Below, piece by piece: positions 18,636 to 27,007 of a stretch of DNA of 48,680 nt. Positions within the stretch are counted from its first letter, which is position 1. Each line of letters opens with the position of its first letter. The notes beneath the pieces were generated by a model. It had not been told where the DNA came from and made no database searches. It saw only the letters and a program-made list of their open reading frames with translations. The stretch is taken from contig JALHIE010000030.1 of the NCBI GenBank assembly GCA_022840285.1, forward strand, positions 1 through 48,680, written 5' to 3'. The DNA is from Porphyromonadaceae bacterium. Its GTDB lineage: Bacteria > Bacteroidota > Bacteroidia > Bacteroidales > Dysgonomonadaceae. The position numbers were made by a program, and so were the translations under genes.

Positions 18636-19901
18636 ATGAAAAGTAATTATTCACGCTTTATATGGTTGGTTGTCCTGATGTGTGCTTTAGCAACAGGACT
18701 GAGTTTTTTAGACAGGCAGGTACTTTCCATTTCCATTATTGAAATTAAGGACGAGTTAAGCATCAACGATACCGACTACGGGCTTATCAACACCTCTTTT
18801 CTGGTAGGTTATGCCATAATGTTTACTCTTGGTGGCATCTTGATAGACCGTTTTGGAAGCCGAAGAGGGTTGGCTCTGTCCGTTGCGTTGTGGTCGGCCG
18901 CTACTTTTTTACACGGCTTTGCCGATAGCTTGTACGAATTCGCACTGTTTCGATTTGTCCTGGGTGTTGGAGAAGGAGGTGCTTTCCCGGGAGTAATCAA
19001 AGCAGTAGTAGAGTGGGTTCCCAAGAAAAACAGGGCTTTAGCGAATGGTTTAGCTATTGGTGGTTCGGCTTTTGGAGCGGTAGTCGCTCCTCCGTTAACG
19101 GTTACCTTAATGGACAGTGTCGGTTGGCGCGGCGTTTTTTTTATCGTGGGTGGAATCGGTATTGTGTGGACGATTATCTGGTTGATGTTGCCTCAAGCAA
19201 GATCAGGAAAAAGTGATTTGAATGATGAGTTGCACAACAACACAATGGATGTTCCGCCTTTAAAAAGGCAACTGTTGAGTTTACTGAAATCGAAAGAAGC
19301 CGGAACTTTTATCCTGATCAGGTTTTTGCTCGATCCAATCATTTATTTTTACATGTTCTGGATACCTAAATTTTTGAATGAAACCCGGGGCGTCTCCCTG
19401 GAGGTGATAGGGAGTCTATTCTGGATACCCTATTTAGCGTTGGGGGTCTCCAATATTTTTGGTGGTTTCGTGTCGGATATTGTTCTGAAAAAAACCGGAG
19501 ATGTCAATTTTTCAAGAAAAACGGTGATGGGATTTGCAGCTCTGCTCACGGCTGCAGCCATTTTCGTGAGATACACGGATTCTGTCGGAGTCATTATCCT
19601 GTTGTTAAGCCTGGCGTTTTTTGCACACGGCTTGTGGATCACAAACTACATTACATCCATCGGAGACACGTTCGGCAGAAATGCCAGTTCCACCGTCGTG
19701 GGGCTGTCGGGTACTGCCGGGGCTCTTTCTTCCCTCATTGTTAATCCGTTCATGGGCGTAATCATATATAAGTTTTCCTACAATCCGCTCTGGATATACG
19801 CCGGAGTGATGTATTCCGTTGCATTTATTATCTTCACGGTTGCCATTCCCAACATAAAAACGATTTCTAATTCACAAAGTATAAAAAAACACAAGAGATG
19901 A
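18636..19901 (+). CDS. MFS transporter, ACS/ExuT-like sugar (acid) permease
   Basis: 421-residue inner-membrane protein with about 12 hydrophobic helices. Family signatures include LSFLDRQVLS in helix 1, the loop motif GGILIDRFGSRRGLALSVALWS between helices 2 and 3, and FVLGVGEGGAFPGVIKAVVEWVPKKNRALANG, which is typical of the anion:cation symporter branch that imports hexuronates and other sugar acids. A long polar loop (about 190-225) separates the two halves. It is the first gene of an operon with the isomerase, which begins 4 nt before the end of this gene. In context it should import the monosaccharide freed by the rhamnosidases. An L-rhamnose specificity is inferred only from context and differs from the usual ACS substrates. 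Confidence 0.85.
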   Translation: MKSNYSRFIWLVVLMCALATGLSFLDRQVLSISIIEIKDELSINDTDYGLINTSFLVGYAIMFTLGGILIDRFGSRRGLALSVALWSAATFLHGFADSLYEFALFRFVLGVGEGGAFPGVIKAVVEWVPKKNRALANGLAIGGSAFGAVVAPPLTVTLMDSVGWRGVFFIVGGIGIVWTIIWLMLPQARSGKSDLNDELHNNTMDVPPLKRQLLSLLKSKEAGTFILIRFLLDPIIYFYMFWIPKFLNETRGVSLEVIGSLFWIPYLALGVSNIFGGFVSDIVLKKTGDVNFSRKTVMGFAALLTAAAIFVRYTDSVGVIILLLSLAFFAHGLWITNYITSIGDTFGRNASSTVVGLSGTAGALSSLIVNPFMGVIIYKFSYNPLWIYAGVMYSVAFIIFTVAIPNIKTISNSQSIKKHKR

Positions 19902-21364
19902 ACGAGTCAGATAAATTTTACTCTCCCCGGTTAAATAAAGAGCTTCATGTCGGTTTTTTCGGAGTTGGTTACGACTACTATTGGAATCAATTTCCGGGAT
20001 TATTTGAAGAATTGATGGAGAAGCATCAGGTCATTATGGAAAAAGTGCCTCGCGAAGCAGTAAAAATCATCGATTTTGGGATGGTTGATAATCCATCCAA
20101 GGCATACGAAACCGTATTAAAAATGCAAGCCGCCAACCTGGATGTCTTGTTTTGCAATATGTTGACCTATGCCACATCGGGAACATTTGGTGTTATAGCC
20201 AGAGCAATTGATGTGCCAATAATCTTGGTCGCCTTACAACCGAGAAAAGCTTTGGACTATTCAAAAGCCTCCACTTACATGCAGCTTGCCAACGACGACA
20301 TATGCTCTTTGCCTGAGTTTACCGGTGTTGCCTCAAGGATGGGAAAGAGAATTCCCGACGTGATCATTGGTACGCTGTATGATGATCCCGAGGCTGACAA
20401 AAGAATAGCAGCATTTTGTCGGGTAGCTAGAGTCCTCAAAGGACTGAAACAGGCTCATTTTGGTCATATCGGTCATCCGATTAATGCGATGCTCGATATG
20501 CATACCGATATAACCATGCTGACAACCTTTTTCGGATGTCATGTGGTGGAGTGTGAAGCCAATGAGATTGTTGATCGATACGTCAATTGCCGGGAAGAGG
20601 AAATCGAGGCGGCAGAGAAAACTATTTTGGACTTTTTCGACACACCTGATCCCGTGTCCGATCCTATTGCGGTGAAGCTAAGAAAAGAGGACCTGCGAAC
20701 CTCCGCTCAGGTAGCTGTAGCGTTGAGGAAGTTCGTTGAAAGCAAGAAGATTGACGGACTTGCTTATTATTATAACGGAAGTCCGGACAGTACTGAACAG
20801 CTCGTAATGTCAAACCTGATAGTTGGCAATTCGATGTTGACCTCATCCGGATTTCCTATGTGTGGAGAGTCTGATCTGAAAACGTTGGTTGCCATGATGA
20901 TTATGAATTTACTGGGTATCGGCGGCAGTTTTGCAGAATTCCATCCGGTAGATTTTAACGAGGGATTTGTATTGGTCGGACATGACGGACCACACAATAT
21001 CTCAATCGCAGAAGGGAATCCCGTACTGCGAAGTTTGATAAAATATCACGGTAAACCGGGTAGCGGAGCCGGCGTAGAGTTCAAAATCAAAGAAGGACCA
21101 ATAACGATGCTATCCATCAATTCTACCTGTGACGGGAAATTTAAGTTTGTCATTGCTGAAGGGGAGTCGGTAAAGGGACCGATTCCACCAACAGGAAACA
21201 CAAATACCCGGGGATATTTCAAGCCGGATATCAGGACTTTCTTGTACCGATGGATGAAAGAAGGACCCACGCATCATTTTGCGTTAGGAATAGGTCATAA
21301 CGCCCATTTAATAAAAAGAGTGGCCGATTATTTGAATATCGAATCGGTAATTATTGAACAATAA
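19898..21364 (+). CDS. L-arabinose/L-fucose isomerase-family protein
   Basis: 488 residues, no signal, cytoplasmic. It has the three-domain ketol-isomerase plan of AraA/FucI. Likely metal ligands and catalytic residues, by comparison with E. coli AraA (Glu306, Glu333, His350, His450), are the Glu in MCGESDLKT, the Glu in GSFAEFHPVDF, the His in LVGHDGPHN and the His in GPTHHFALGIGH. The middle region (FGHIGHPINAMLDMHTD) matches the FucI/AraA substrate-domain strand. It should interconvert an aldose and its ketose. The ATG overlaps the MFS stop (ATGA), so translation is coupled to the transporter. No kinase or aldolase gene follows. The sequence is well away from classical RhaA, AraA and FucI, so the substrate (L-rhamnose, L-fucose or L-arabinose) is open. 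Confidence 0.8.
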   Translation: MNESDKFYSPRLNKELHVGFFGVGYDYYWNQFPGLFEELMEKHQVIMEKVPREAVKIIDFGMVDNPSKAYETVLKMQAANLDVLFCNMLTYATSGTFGVIARAIDVPIILVALQPRKALDYSKASTYMQLANDDICSLPEFTGVASRMGKRIPDVIIGTLYDDPEADKRIAAFCRVARVLKGLKQAHFGHIGHPINAMLDMHTDITMLTTFFGCHVVECEANEIVDRYVNCREEEIEAAEKTILDFFDTPDPVSDPIAVKLRKEDLRTSAQVAVALRKFVESKKIDGLAYYYNGSPDSTEQLVMSNLIVGNSMLTSSGFPMCGESDLKTLVAMMIMNLLGIGGSFAEFHPVDFNEGFVLVGHDGPHNISIAEGNPVLRSLIKYHGKPGSGAGVEFKIKEGPITMLSINSTCDGKFKFVIAEGESVKGPIPPTGNTNTRGYFKPDIRTFLYRWMKEGPTHHFALGIGHNAHLIKRVADYLNIESVIIEQ

Positions 21365-21374
21365 CAGCAGTCTC

Positions 21375-24056
21375 TTACAACGGATATTCAACTAAATATC
21401 TCCCGCTCTGCAACTCAACTGATCCGTCTTGAGTGGAACGCAGTTGATGGTTTATTTTGATCTCCTTACCGGTATCGGGACACTTTACTTTGGCAATCGA
21501 ACCGACAGGAATCTCCAGATCCATTTTCATCCAGTTGTCTACGGTCTCCCAATGCACACTCACCCATCCTTTTGGGGTGTTGATCCGGGTTTTGGCCCAG
21601 GTTAGCCCGGTGGGGATCTGGGGGTCGATAAGAAATTCGCTGTATGCTGTTTTTCCATCGATTTGACGGATCCCTCCCACCGATTGGTAAAACCATTGCC
21701 CCACGCCGTTATAACAATTGTGTATTCTGCTTCTGGCTCCGTTCCAGTGCTCCCAAGTAGTTGTGGCCCCGTTTTCCAGCATAAAGAGATATCCGGGATA
21801 GGTTTTCTTTTTCAACATGGAATAAATAAACTCCGGCTGGTTGTTTTCCGCAGCCCACTCCATCATTACGGGTATTCCGACAAGCCCGGTATTGAGGTGG
21901 CCGTTGTCTATCTTTTCCGTTCTTTCGATCAATGTTTTTGTCAAATCATCCTGCAGGTGTTGAGGAACTGCCCCGGCAAGCATAGGAAAAATCAGGTCGA
22001 TTTGCGATCCGGTGGAATAGAATCCTTGTTGTTCATCAAAAAAGGTGTCGTGGATAAGTTTGTTCAGTTGATCTTTCTTTTCCAAATAACTTTTTTTGTC
22101 GTCTGCCTTGCCCAGGTATCCGGCAATGTCCGCCATCTGACTGAAGCAAACCGACAGGTAGCTGTTGTTCACCAGGTCGACCGACCTTTCATCCAGGTGG
22201 TTGGGGTTTCCCACGCCGTCAGGCGTTGCCCAATCCCCCAGGTACCAATTTCTGTAATCGGTATCGGGCCAACGTTTCAGCAGCCCGTCATGGCTGTGGT
22301 TCTCGACGTACTCGAGCCATTTTTGCATAACCGGATAATACTTTTCCAATACACGGATATCTCCGTAATTCTGATAAGTGTGTCGCGATGCCGATATGAT
22401 GAATCCACACCAGTAAGGCCCGCCTCCGGCAGCGTAAGGATTGGGGGCCGTGTGCGGCATGCTCCCGTCTTCCCGGATCACGTCCGACCACGCGTCCAGC
22501 CAGTTGCTGTAAAGCGGGGCAAGATTAAACATCGTTTGGGCCGTGACGGTTGATGCGTTGCCGTCTCCTCCGTAGCCCAACCTTTCAATTTGGGGGCAGT
22601 CCACCAGGTAGCCGCCTAAACCCAGACATTTCAACGTGTATAGCACCATGTCGTGAATACGGTTAAGGTCGGTGTCGGAGCATTCGAAGCCGGAAATGGG
22701 CTCAAAGTCGGTGTGGATGAGGTAGGCCTTAACGGAAGCCGGCTTAGGGGCTTCGTAAAGGTTCGATATCTTTACATACCTGAATCCGTGATAGTTGAAT
22801 CTGTTTCTGAAAAATTCGGTGTTGCTGCCCGACGCGATATAACGGTCTGTTTGCCCTTGATGAACTATCTGGCCGTTCTCGTCCAGGTGATCCGAATACT
22901 CCAACACAACCCGCTGCTTGTTTTTCAGTTGGGGAAATGTTATTTCGAACCATCCGGCAAGGGTTGTTCCCATATCCACCAAAAACGTGCTGTCGTTCAA
23001 CCTGTCTATGCTTGAGGGACCCACCTCTTTTGTAATTCTGTTGGGTTCAACTGTCTGAGGGGTTACCGTGTGTTCGGGAACCTCAACGACGGAGGCTCTA
23101 TCCCAGGTCAGTTTTTCCGGTTCTGTGAAGGGGAGGTGTTGTGTCTCCAGGTTTCCGGAAACTTCTTCACCGCCGTATCTTCCCGACATCCAGTCGCTGA
23201 TGCGGGTATATTCACTGTTTCTGGCCAACCAGGTGTCGTCGGTTACAACAATGGTTTCAGCCGGTTGTTCCGAATTTTTTTCCAATTGAGCTCTGACCAA
23301 CGGTCCCGTTCCAACCACTCCCGGCAGCCCTTTCGAATACCAGCCGCTGCCCAGCCAGATGATCAGGTTATTTTCACCTGCCGTCATGTAGGGCGTAACG
23401 TCGTAGGTATTGATCAGCGAACGTCTGTTGAATTGTGATACTGCCGGCGAGAGGACATCGTTACCCACTTTCTGCCCGTTAATAAACACTTCGTGGTAAC
23501 CCAGGCTGTTGACGTGGAGCAGATAAGAGTCGCTCTTATCCACCTCTTCTATCGAAAACACTTTCCTGAATTGGGGGCAATGTTGAAATCCGTTTTCTGT
23601 AGGATAACCTATATAGGAAGCCGCCCAATCGCTTTCATCCAGTATGCCGATGCTGAACGTAGCTGTTTCGCTCCATCTCGTGACGTTGCCGTTCTCATCC
23701 CACGTCCGTACTTTCCAATAGAGTAATTGCCGGTGATGGAGCTCCTTGCCCCGGTAATCGACCAGTATATTCGTCGCAGAGGTGATTTTTCCGGAATTCC
23801 AGAGGTCTGCCTTTTCTTCATTCAAGTTGCTGGCGTTGCTAGCAACGAGTAGCTGGTATGCCGTCTGTCGAGTACCCTCTTTGTCCGAAATGTTTTTCCA
23901 GCTAAATCGCGGTTGCAACGTGTTTATCCCCAGCGGATCACGCAGATTTTCACATCTCAAATCGACAATTTTTGAGATATTGCTAGGAGAGCATCCGAAA
24001 ATGCTAAAAAAAATCAGCGAGCAGATTAGTTTTTCTATCGGTTTTCTTAATTTCAT
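21375..24056 (-). CDS. GH78 alpha-L-rhamnosidase lipoprotein
   Basis: 893 residues; lipoprotein signal with SIFGC (Cys22). The beta domains start with LRCENLRDPLGINTLQPRFSW and run to about 450. The (alpha/alpha)6 barrel follows with DCPQIERLGYGGD (Asp486, Glu491, Asp498) and GATTTWEHW (Glu769); the Arg normally before the Glu is replaced by Ile490. It closely resembles module 2 of the double GH78 protein in layout (LGGYLVDCPQ and the AGGGPYWCG region), so the two probably share ancestry and substrate type. It is separate from the five-gene operon and converges on the isomerase gene with only a 10-nt gap and no visible terminator. A possible -7 box (minus strand TATTTTTG, 24146-24153) lies about 90 nt upstream. 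Confidence 0.92.
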   Translation of the reverse strand: MKLRKPIEKLICSLIFFSIFGCSPSNISKIVDLRCENLRDPLGINTLQPRFSWKNISDKEGTRQTAYQLLVASNASNLNEEKADLWNSGKITSATNILVDYRGKELHHRQLLYWKVRTWDENGNVTRWSETATFSIGILDESDWAASYIGYPTENGFQHCPQFRKVFSIEEVDKSDSYLLHVNSLGYHEVFINGQKVGNDVLSPAVSQFNRRSLINTYDVTPYMTAGENNLIIWLGSGWYSKGLPGVVGTGPLVRAQLEKNSEQPAETIVVTDDTWLARNSEYTRISDWMSGRYGGEEVSGNLETQHLPFTEPEKLTWDRASVVEVPEHTVTPQTVEPNRITKEVGPSSIDRLNDSTFLVDMGTTLAGWFEITFPQLKNKQRVVLEYSDHLDENGQIVHQGQTDRYIASGSNTEFFRNRFNYHGFRYVKISNLYEAPKPASVKAYLIHTDFEPISGFECSDTDLNRIHDMVLYTLKCLGLGGYLVDCPQIERLGYGGDGNASTVTAQTMFNLAPLYSNWLDAWSDVIREDGSMPHTAPNPYAAGGGPYWCGFIISASRHTYQNYGDIRVLEKYYPVMQKWLEYVENHSHDGLLKRWPDTDYRNWYLGDWATPDGVGNPNHLDERSVDLVNNSYLSVCFSQMADIAGYLGKADDKKSYLEKKDQLNKLIHDTFFDEQQGFYSTGSQIDLIFPMLAGAVPQHLQDDLTKTLIERTEKIDNGHLNTGLVGIPVMMEWAAENNQPEFIYSMLKKKTYPGYLFMLENGATTTWEHWNGARSRIHNCYNGVGQWFYQSVGGIRQIDGKTAYSEFLIDPQIPTGLTWAKTRINTPKGWVSVHWETVDNWMKMDLEIPVGSIAKVKCPDTGKEIKINHQLRSTQDGSVELQSGRYLVEYPL

Positions 24057-24145
24057 TGGGTATTGTGTTTGGTATGTAATTGTTACTTTAAAAATGAGCT
24101 TTTCTTATTCTATAATTGAACAAAAGGGTTGATATCAGTAAAAAA

Positions 24146-24153
24146 CAAAAATA
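24146..24153 (-). promoter_or_regulatory. Possible -7 box for the sixth GH78 gene
   Basis: TATTTTTG on the minus strand fits TAnnTTTG. No -33 TTTG is seen at the right spacing. The site lies between this gene and the end of the NigD-like gene. Confidence 0.35.
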
Positions 24154-24229
24154 ACTTTTATTGATCACTTTTCCCTCTTGTAAATGATATTTTGACTGCG
24201 AAAAATGATTTACAGAAGAATTTTTATCC

Positions 24230-24841
24230 CTATAGCACCTCCAGTTCAAATATGCGTATACCGGTGTGCGTATTGATATGAAGACGGAAAGGAGTGGGGG
24301 AGCCGTTGACGGATTTAATGCCGGAAAGTGAGAAAGAGGCATAAAGCTTCTCGGTGTATCCGGGCGGATCGTTTTCTTTGGAGTGACTGAAGTGCAGATC
24401 GAGGGTGGAAGATTGTGTATCGCGAAACAATCCGATGACGTGCGTTTTGTCGAAGTACTCTATTTCGAGGATCAGGTTCAGGTAGTTTCCTCCTACCCAG
24501 ACGCTCTGTATCTTCACGGGGTCTTTGATGAGGCTGCCCACGACATTGCTTTCCTGAACTCCTCCCGTGAAGATATTGTTAACGCTGTTGATTTTCACGG
24601 TGTCGCCGCGCAAGGGCGTATAGTTGAGAATGACGCGTTGCCCGTGCTTACCCGAATAATCTTTTATCTCAATCGGGATAAGGGTTTTGAAGTTGTCCAG
24701 TTGAAATGTTATTCGCTCAGCCGGCCTTACCACCGTGGCAAACTCCACGATGAAGTTGTCGATACGCTCGTCGTCTTTCTCACACGCAAAAGCGATAAGA
24801 AAAACAACCATCAGGTATGCGATAAACCTCCATCTCATCAT
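24230..24841 (-). CDS. NigD-like lipoprotein
   Basis: 203 residues with a lipoprotein-type leader (LIAFACEKDD). It has the NigD-like N- and C-domain pattern of Bacteroidetes: a Cys-Glu-Lys-Asp-Asp start, FATVVRPAERITFQLDNFKTLIP, then GQRVILNYTPLRGD, and a beta-rich C-terminal half with YLNLILEIEYF and LHFSHSKEND. NigD-like proteins are periplasmic or surface lipoproteins without a known general function; the name comes from a nigrescin bacteriocin operon. It is the last gene of the PASTA-rluD-ddl-acyltransferase operon, 4 nt after the acyltransferase stop. Start: two tandem ATGs (24841 and 24838); the first is used here. The lipobox is not ideal (Phe at -2). Confidence 0.82.
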   Translation of the reverse strand: MMRWRFIAYLMVVFLIAFACEKDDERIDNFIVEFATVVRPAERITFQLDNFKTLIPIEIKDYSGKHGQRVILNYTPLRGDTVKINSVNNIFTGGVQESNVVGSLIKDPVKIQSVWVGGNYLNLILEIEYFDKTHVIGLFRDTQSSTLDLHFSHSKENDPPGYTEKLYASFSLSGIKSVNGSPTPFRLHINTHTGIRIFELEVL

Positions 24842-24845
24842 TTGA

Positions 24846-26009
24846 TCACTTTATCTCCGTACCCTCCGCTTTTTTCGCCGAAACGTAGTTTTTCACCGTA
24901 TTCCCGTACATTCCGATCAGCTTTTCCCGCAGAAAACCGTAGTCTTTGCCGGGGATATCAATTTTTGCAATTTGTCCGTCAATATAGTTATCGAAAGCTG
25001 CTTTGTCTTCATCAGTATATCGGGCGGCAAACAAGTTGCTGTTTTCCATCAGGTCGTAGGCAATGTAGTTCATCGGGAAAAAAACGTAGTTTTTATAAAT
25101 CTCCCTGTCAATGGCCTGTGTGGCAGTTTCCAGTATCTGTGCCCGGCCGGTATTCTCGGCGATAAGCGATAATGTGTCGTTAATCCGGTTTCCGAACTTG
25201 AAAACAACTTTCCCTTTATAGCCCAAAATGCCCGTTCGCATATTTTCGATATCGTCGGCCTGGCTTTTTTTATATCCGGGATTGTCTCTTTTAAGCTGGT
25301 ATTCTTTGGCCTTGAGGTAATCGCACGGGTCAAATTCGTAGGTGATGGAAAGAGGTACTATGTCGAGTGACCCGAGTGCCTCTGCCGGCTTTGAGCTGTT
25401 GTGCAGCGTCAGCATCTTCAGCAGGCTTGCCTGGGTCTTGTCGTTCGAATCTTTTGCCCGGCCTTCGCGTTGGGCAATCCAGGCAGATTGACGGCGACGG
25501 GTAATGGTGTCAAAAATATACTCCGACAGGTGTCTGGAGGTGTCCAGCATCTCGCGGACGGAAACGCGGCGTTTCACGATAAAACTTTTGTTAAGCCTTA
25601 CCAAATCAGTAATCCAGTTATATATCAGTAAATTGTCCCCGATGGCTATTTCGCAGGTATCTATCCCTTTGTCGAAAAAGAGAATATTGAGGAAAGCGGC
25701 GTCCAGTACAATATCGCGGTGGTTGGAAATGTAAACGTGGCCCGAGCCGTCTTTGAATTCTTCAAATCCTATGCCGGTAAGTTCTGATGTGGTCTTGGCA
25801 ATAAGCTGTTTCATAAAAGGGTAAATGATGGTTCGCTGAAAATCGTAAATCGATTTGCAGGCGAGCATAGTCCGGCTAAACACCTCCCACGTTATTGGCT
25901 TAATCAGGGGCTCGGCCGCCCTGCGAAAGTAAGGATCGTTGACAAGGGAACGAATAGTTGAAGGAACTTCCCCGTCGTACAAAGGGCGAATATCGTCGAA
26001 ATTTTGCAT
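24846..26009 (-). CDS. PlsC-like glycerolipid acyltransferase
   Basis: 387 residues, probably peripheral on the inner membrane. The block HVYISNHRDIVLDAAFLN is the acyltransferase active-site region and FVVKRRVSVREMLDTSRHLSEYI the second block; AWIAQREGRAKD corresponds to the EGTRS-like third block and LDIVPLSITYEFDPCDYLKA to the fourth. It should transfer an acyl chain to a lysophospholipid or a similar acceptor. In the first block the Asp after the catalytic His is at spacing HX5D (HRDIVLD), rather than the classical HX4D, as in a group of Bacteroidetes proteins annotated as acyltransferases. It overlaps nothing but lies only 3 nt after ddl and 4 nt before the NigD-like gene. Confidence 0.8.
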   Translation of the reverse strand: MQNFDDIRPLYDGEVPSTIRSLVNDPYFRRAAEPLIKPITWEVFSRTMLACKSIYDFQRTIIYPFMKQLIAKTTSELTGIGFEEFKDGSGHVYISNHRDIVLDAAFLNILFFDKGIDTCEIAIGDNLLIYNWITDLVRLNKSFIVKRRVSVREMLDTSRHLSEYIFDTITRRRQSAWIAQREGRAKDSNDKTQASLLKMLTLHNSSKPAEALGSLDIVPLSITYEFDPCDYLKAKEYQLKRDNPGYKKSQADDIENMRTGILGYKGKVVFKFGNRINDTLSLIAENTGRAQILETATQAIDREIYKNYVFFPMNYIAYDLMENSNLFAARYTDEDKAAFDNYIDGQIAKIDIPGKDYGFLREKLIGMYGNTVKNYVSAKKAEGTEIK

Positions 26010-26012
26010 AGT

Positions 26013-26996
26013 TTACTTTTTTATCCGGCTGTATTCGTATTCAATAATGTCGGTCATCACGTCAGAAATGTTGAGCCCCGCAGCGCGTACCTGCTGAGGA
26101 ATAAAACTGGTTTCTGTCATTCCGGGAGTCGTATTTACTTCGAGCAGAACGGGAATACCGCCGGAGATGATGTAGTCTGCCCTGATGATGCCTTTTGCCC
26201 CGATCAGGTGATAGATCCGTTCGGTCAGCCCCTGGATTTGTGTTGCCACATCGTCCGGGATCCGCGCCGGGGTGATCTCTTCAACTTCCCCGTTGTATTT
26301 GGCGTTATAATCGAAAAACTCGTTTTGGGTAACCACTTCGGTCAGCGGAAGGTGCTGAAATCCTTTTCCTGCCCGATAGCATCCGCAGGTCACTTCTGTT
26401 CCCTCAATAAAGCTTTCGACCATCACTTCGGAGGCTTCGTCAAAAGCCGCTTCTATAGCACGTTGCAGGAGCGATGCCTCTTTTACCTTGGTTGTGGCAA
26501 AGCTGGATCCGCCGATATTGGGCTTTACAAACAGCGGGAGACCCAGTTGATGAACGATCGATCCGGTATCGTACGATTCCCTGGAACGAAGTATCACCGA
26601 TTCGGCCACGTTGAACCCGAAGCTCTTCAGGAAGTGGTTGCAGGTGAATTTACTGAAAGTCAATGAAGATGCTAGCACTCCACAGTTGGAGTAGGGAATG
26701 TTGATCATATCGAGATAACCCTGTAAAACACCGTCTTCTCCTGGAGTGCCGTGAATGGTGATGTAGGCAAAATCGAACGCTGTTTTTGTTCCGTTTGCTG
26801 TGAAGCTAAAATCGTTCTTGTCGATAGGAAATGTTTCGTTTCCGCATTCCGCTTCCCAGGCTTCCTTATCGATTTTTACCTTGTAAAGGTTATACCTTTC
26901 TTTATCAATAAAAGAGTAAATGCCCCGGGCGCTTCTTTCTGAAACCTCCTTTTCAGACGAATAGCCTCCCCAGATGATGGCAATGTTTTTTTTCAT
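26013..26996 (-). CDS. ddl: D-alanine--D-alanine ligase
   Basis: 327-residue cytoplasmic ATP-grasp enzyme that joins two D-alanines for peptidoglycan precursors. Start IAIIWGGYSSEKEVSERSA is the family glycine-rich N-terminus. HGTPGEDGVLQGYLDM, FVKPNIGGSSFATTKV (ATP lid and P-loop region), VMVESFIEGTEVTCGCY, and LLEVNTTPGMTETSFIPQQ (metal-binding Glu and Asn) are all intact, so the gene looks functional. Length fits the family. It lies 11 nt after rluD and 3 nt before the acyltransferase gene. The order rluD-ddl next to a PASTA protein is common in Bacteroidetes. Confidence 0.96.
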   Translation of the reverse strand: MKKNIAIIWGGYSSEKEVSERSARGIYSFIDKERYNLYKVKIDKEAWEAECGNETFPIDKNDFSFTANGTKTAFDFAYITIHGTPGEDGVLQGYLDMINIPYSNCGVLASSLTFSKFTCNHFLKSFGFNVAESVILRSRESYDTGSIVHQLGLPLFVKPNIGGSSFATTKVKEASLLQRAIEAAFDEASEVMVESFIEGTEVTCGCYRAGKGFQHLPLTEVVTQNEFFDYNAKYNGEVEEITPARIPDDVATQIQGLTERIYHLIGAKGIIRADYIISGGIPVLLEVNTTPGMTETSFIPQQVRAAGLNISDVMTDIIEYEYSRIKK

Positions 26997-27007
26997 GTTT
27001 TATGCAT

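Noticed and set aside
1650..24056. Classical SusC/SusD polysaccharide utilisation locus
   Set aside because: No TonB-dependent receptor or SusD-like protein is encoded in or next to the glycosidase genes within the window.
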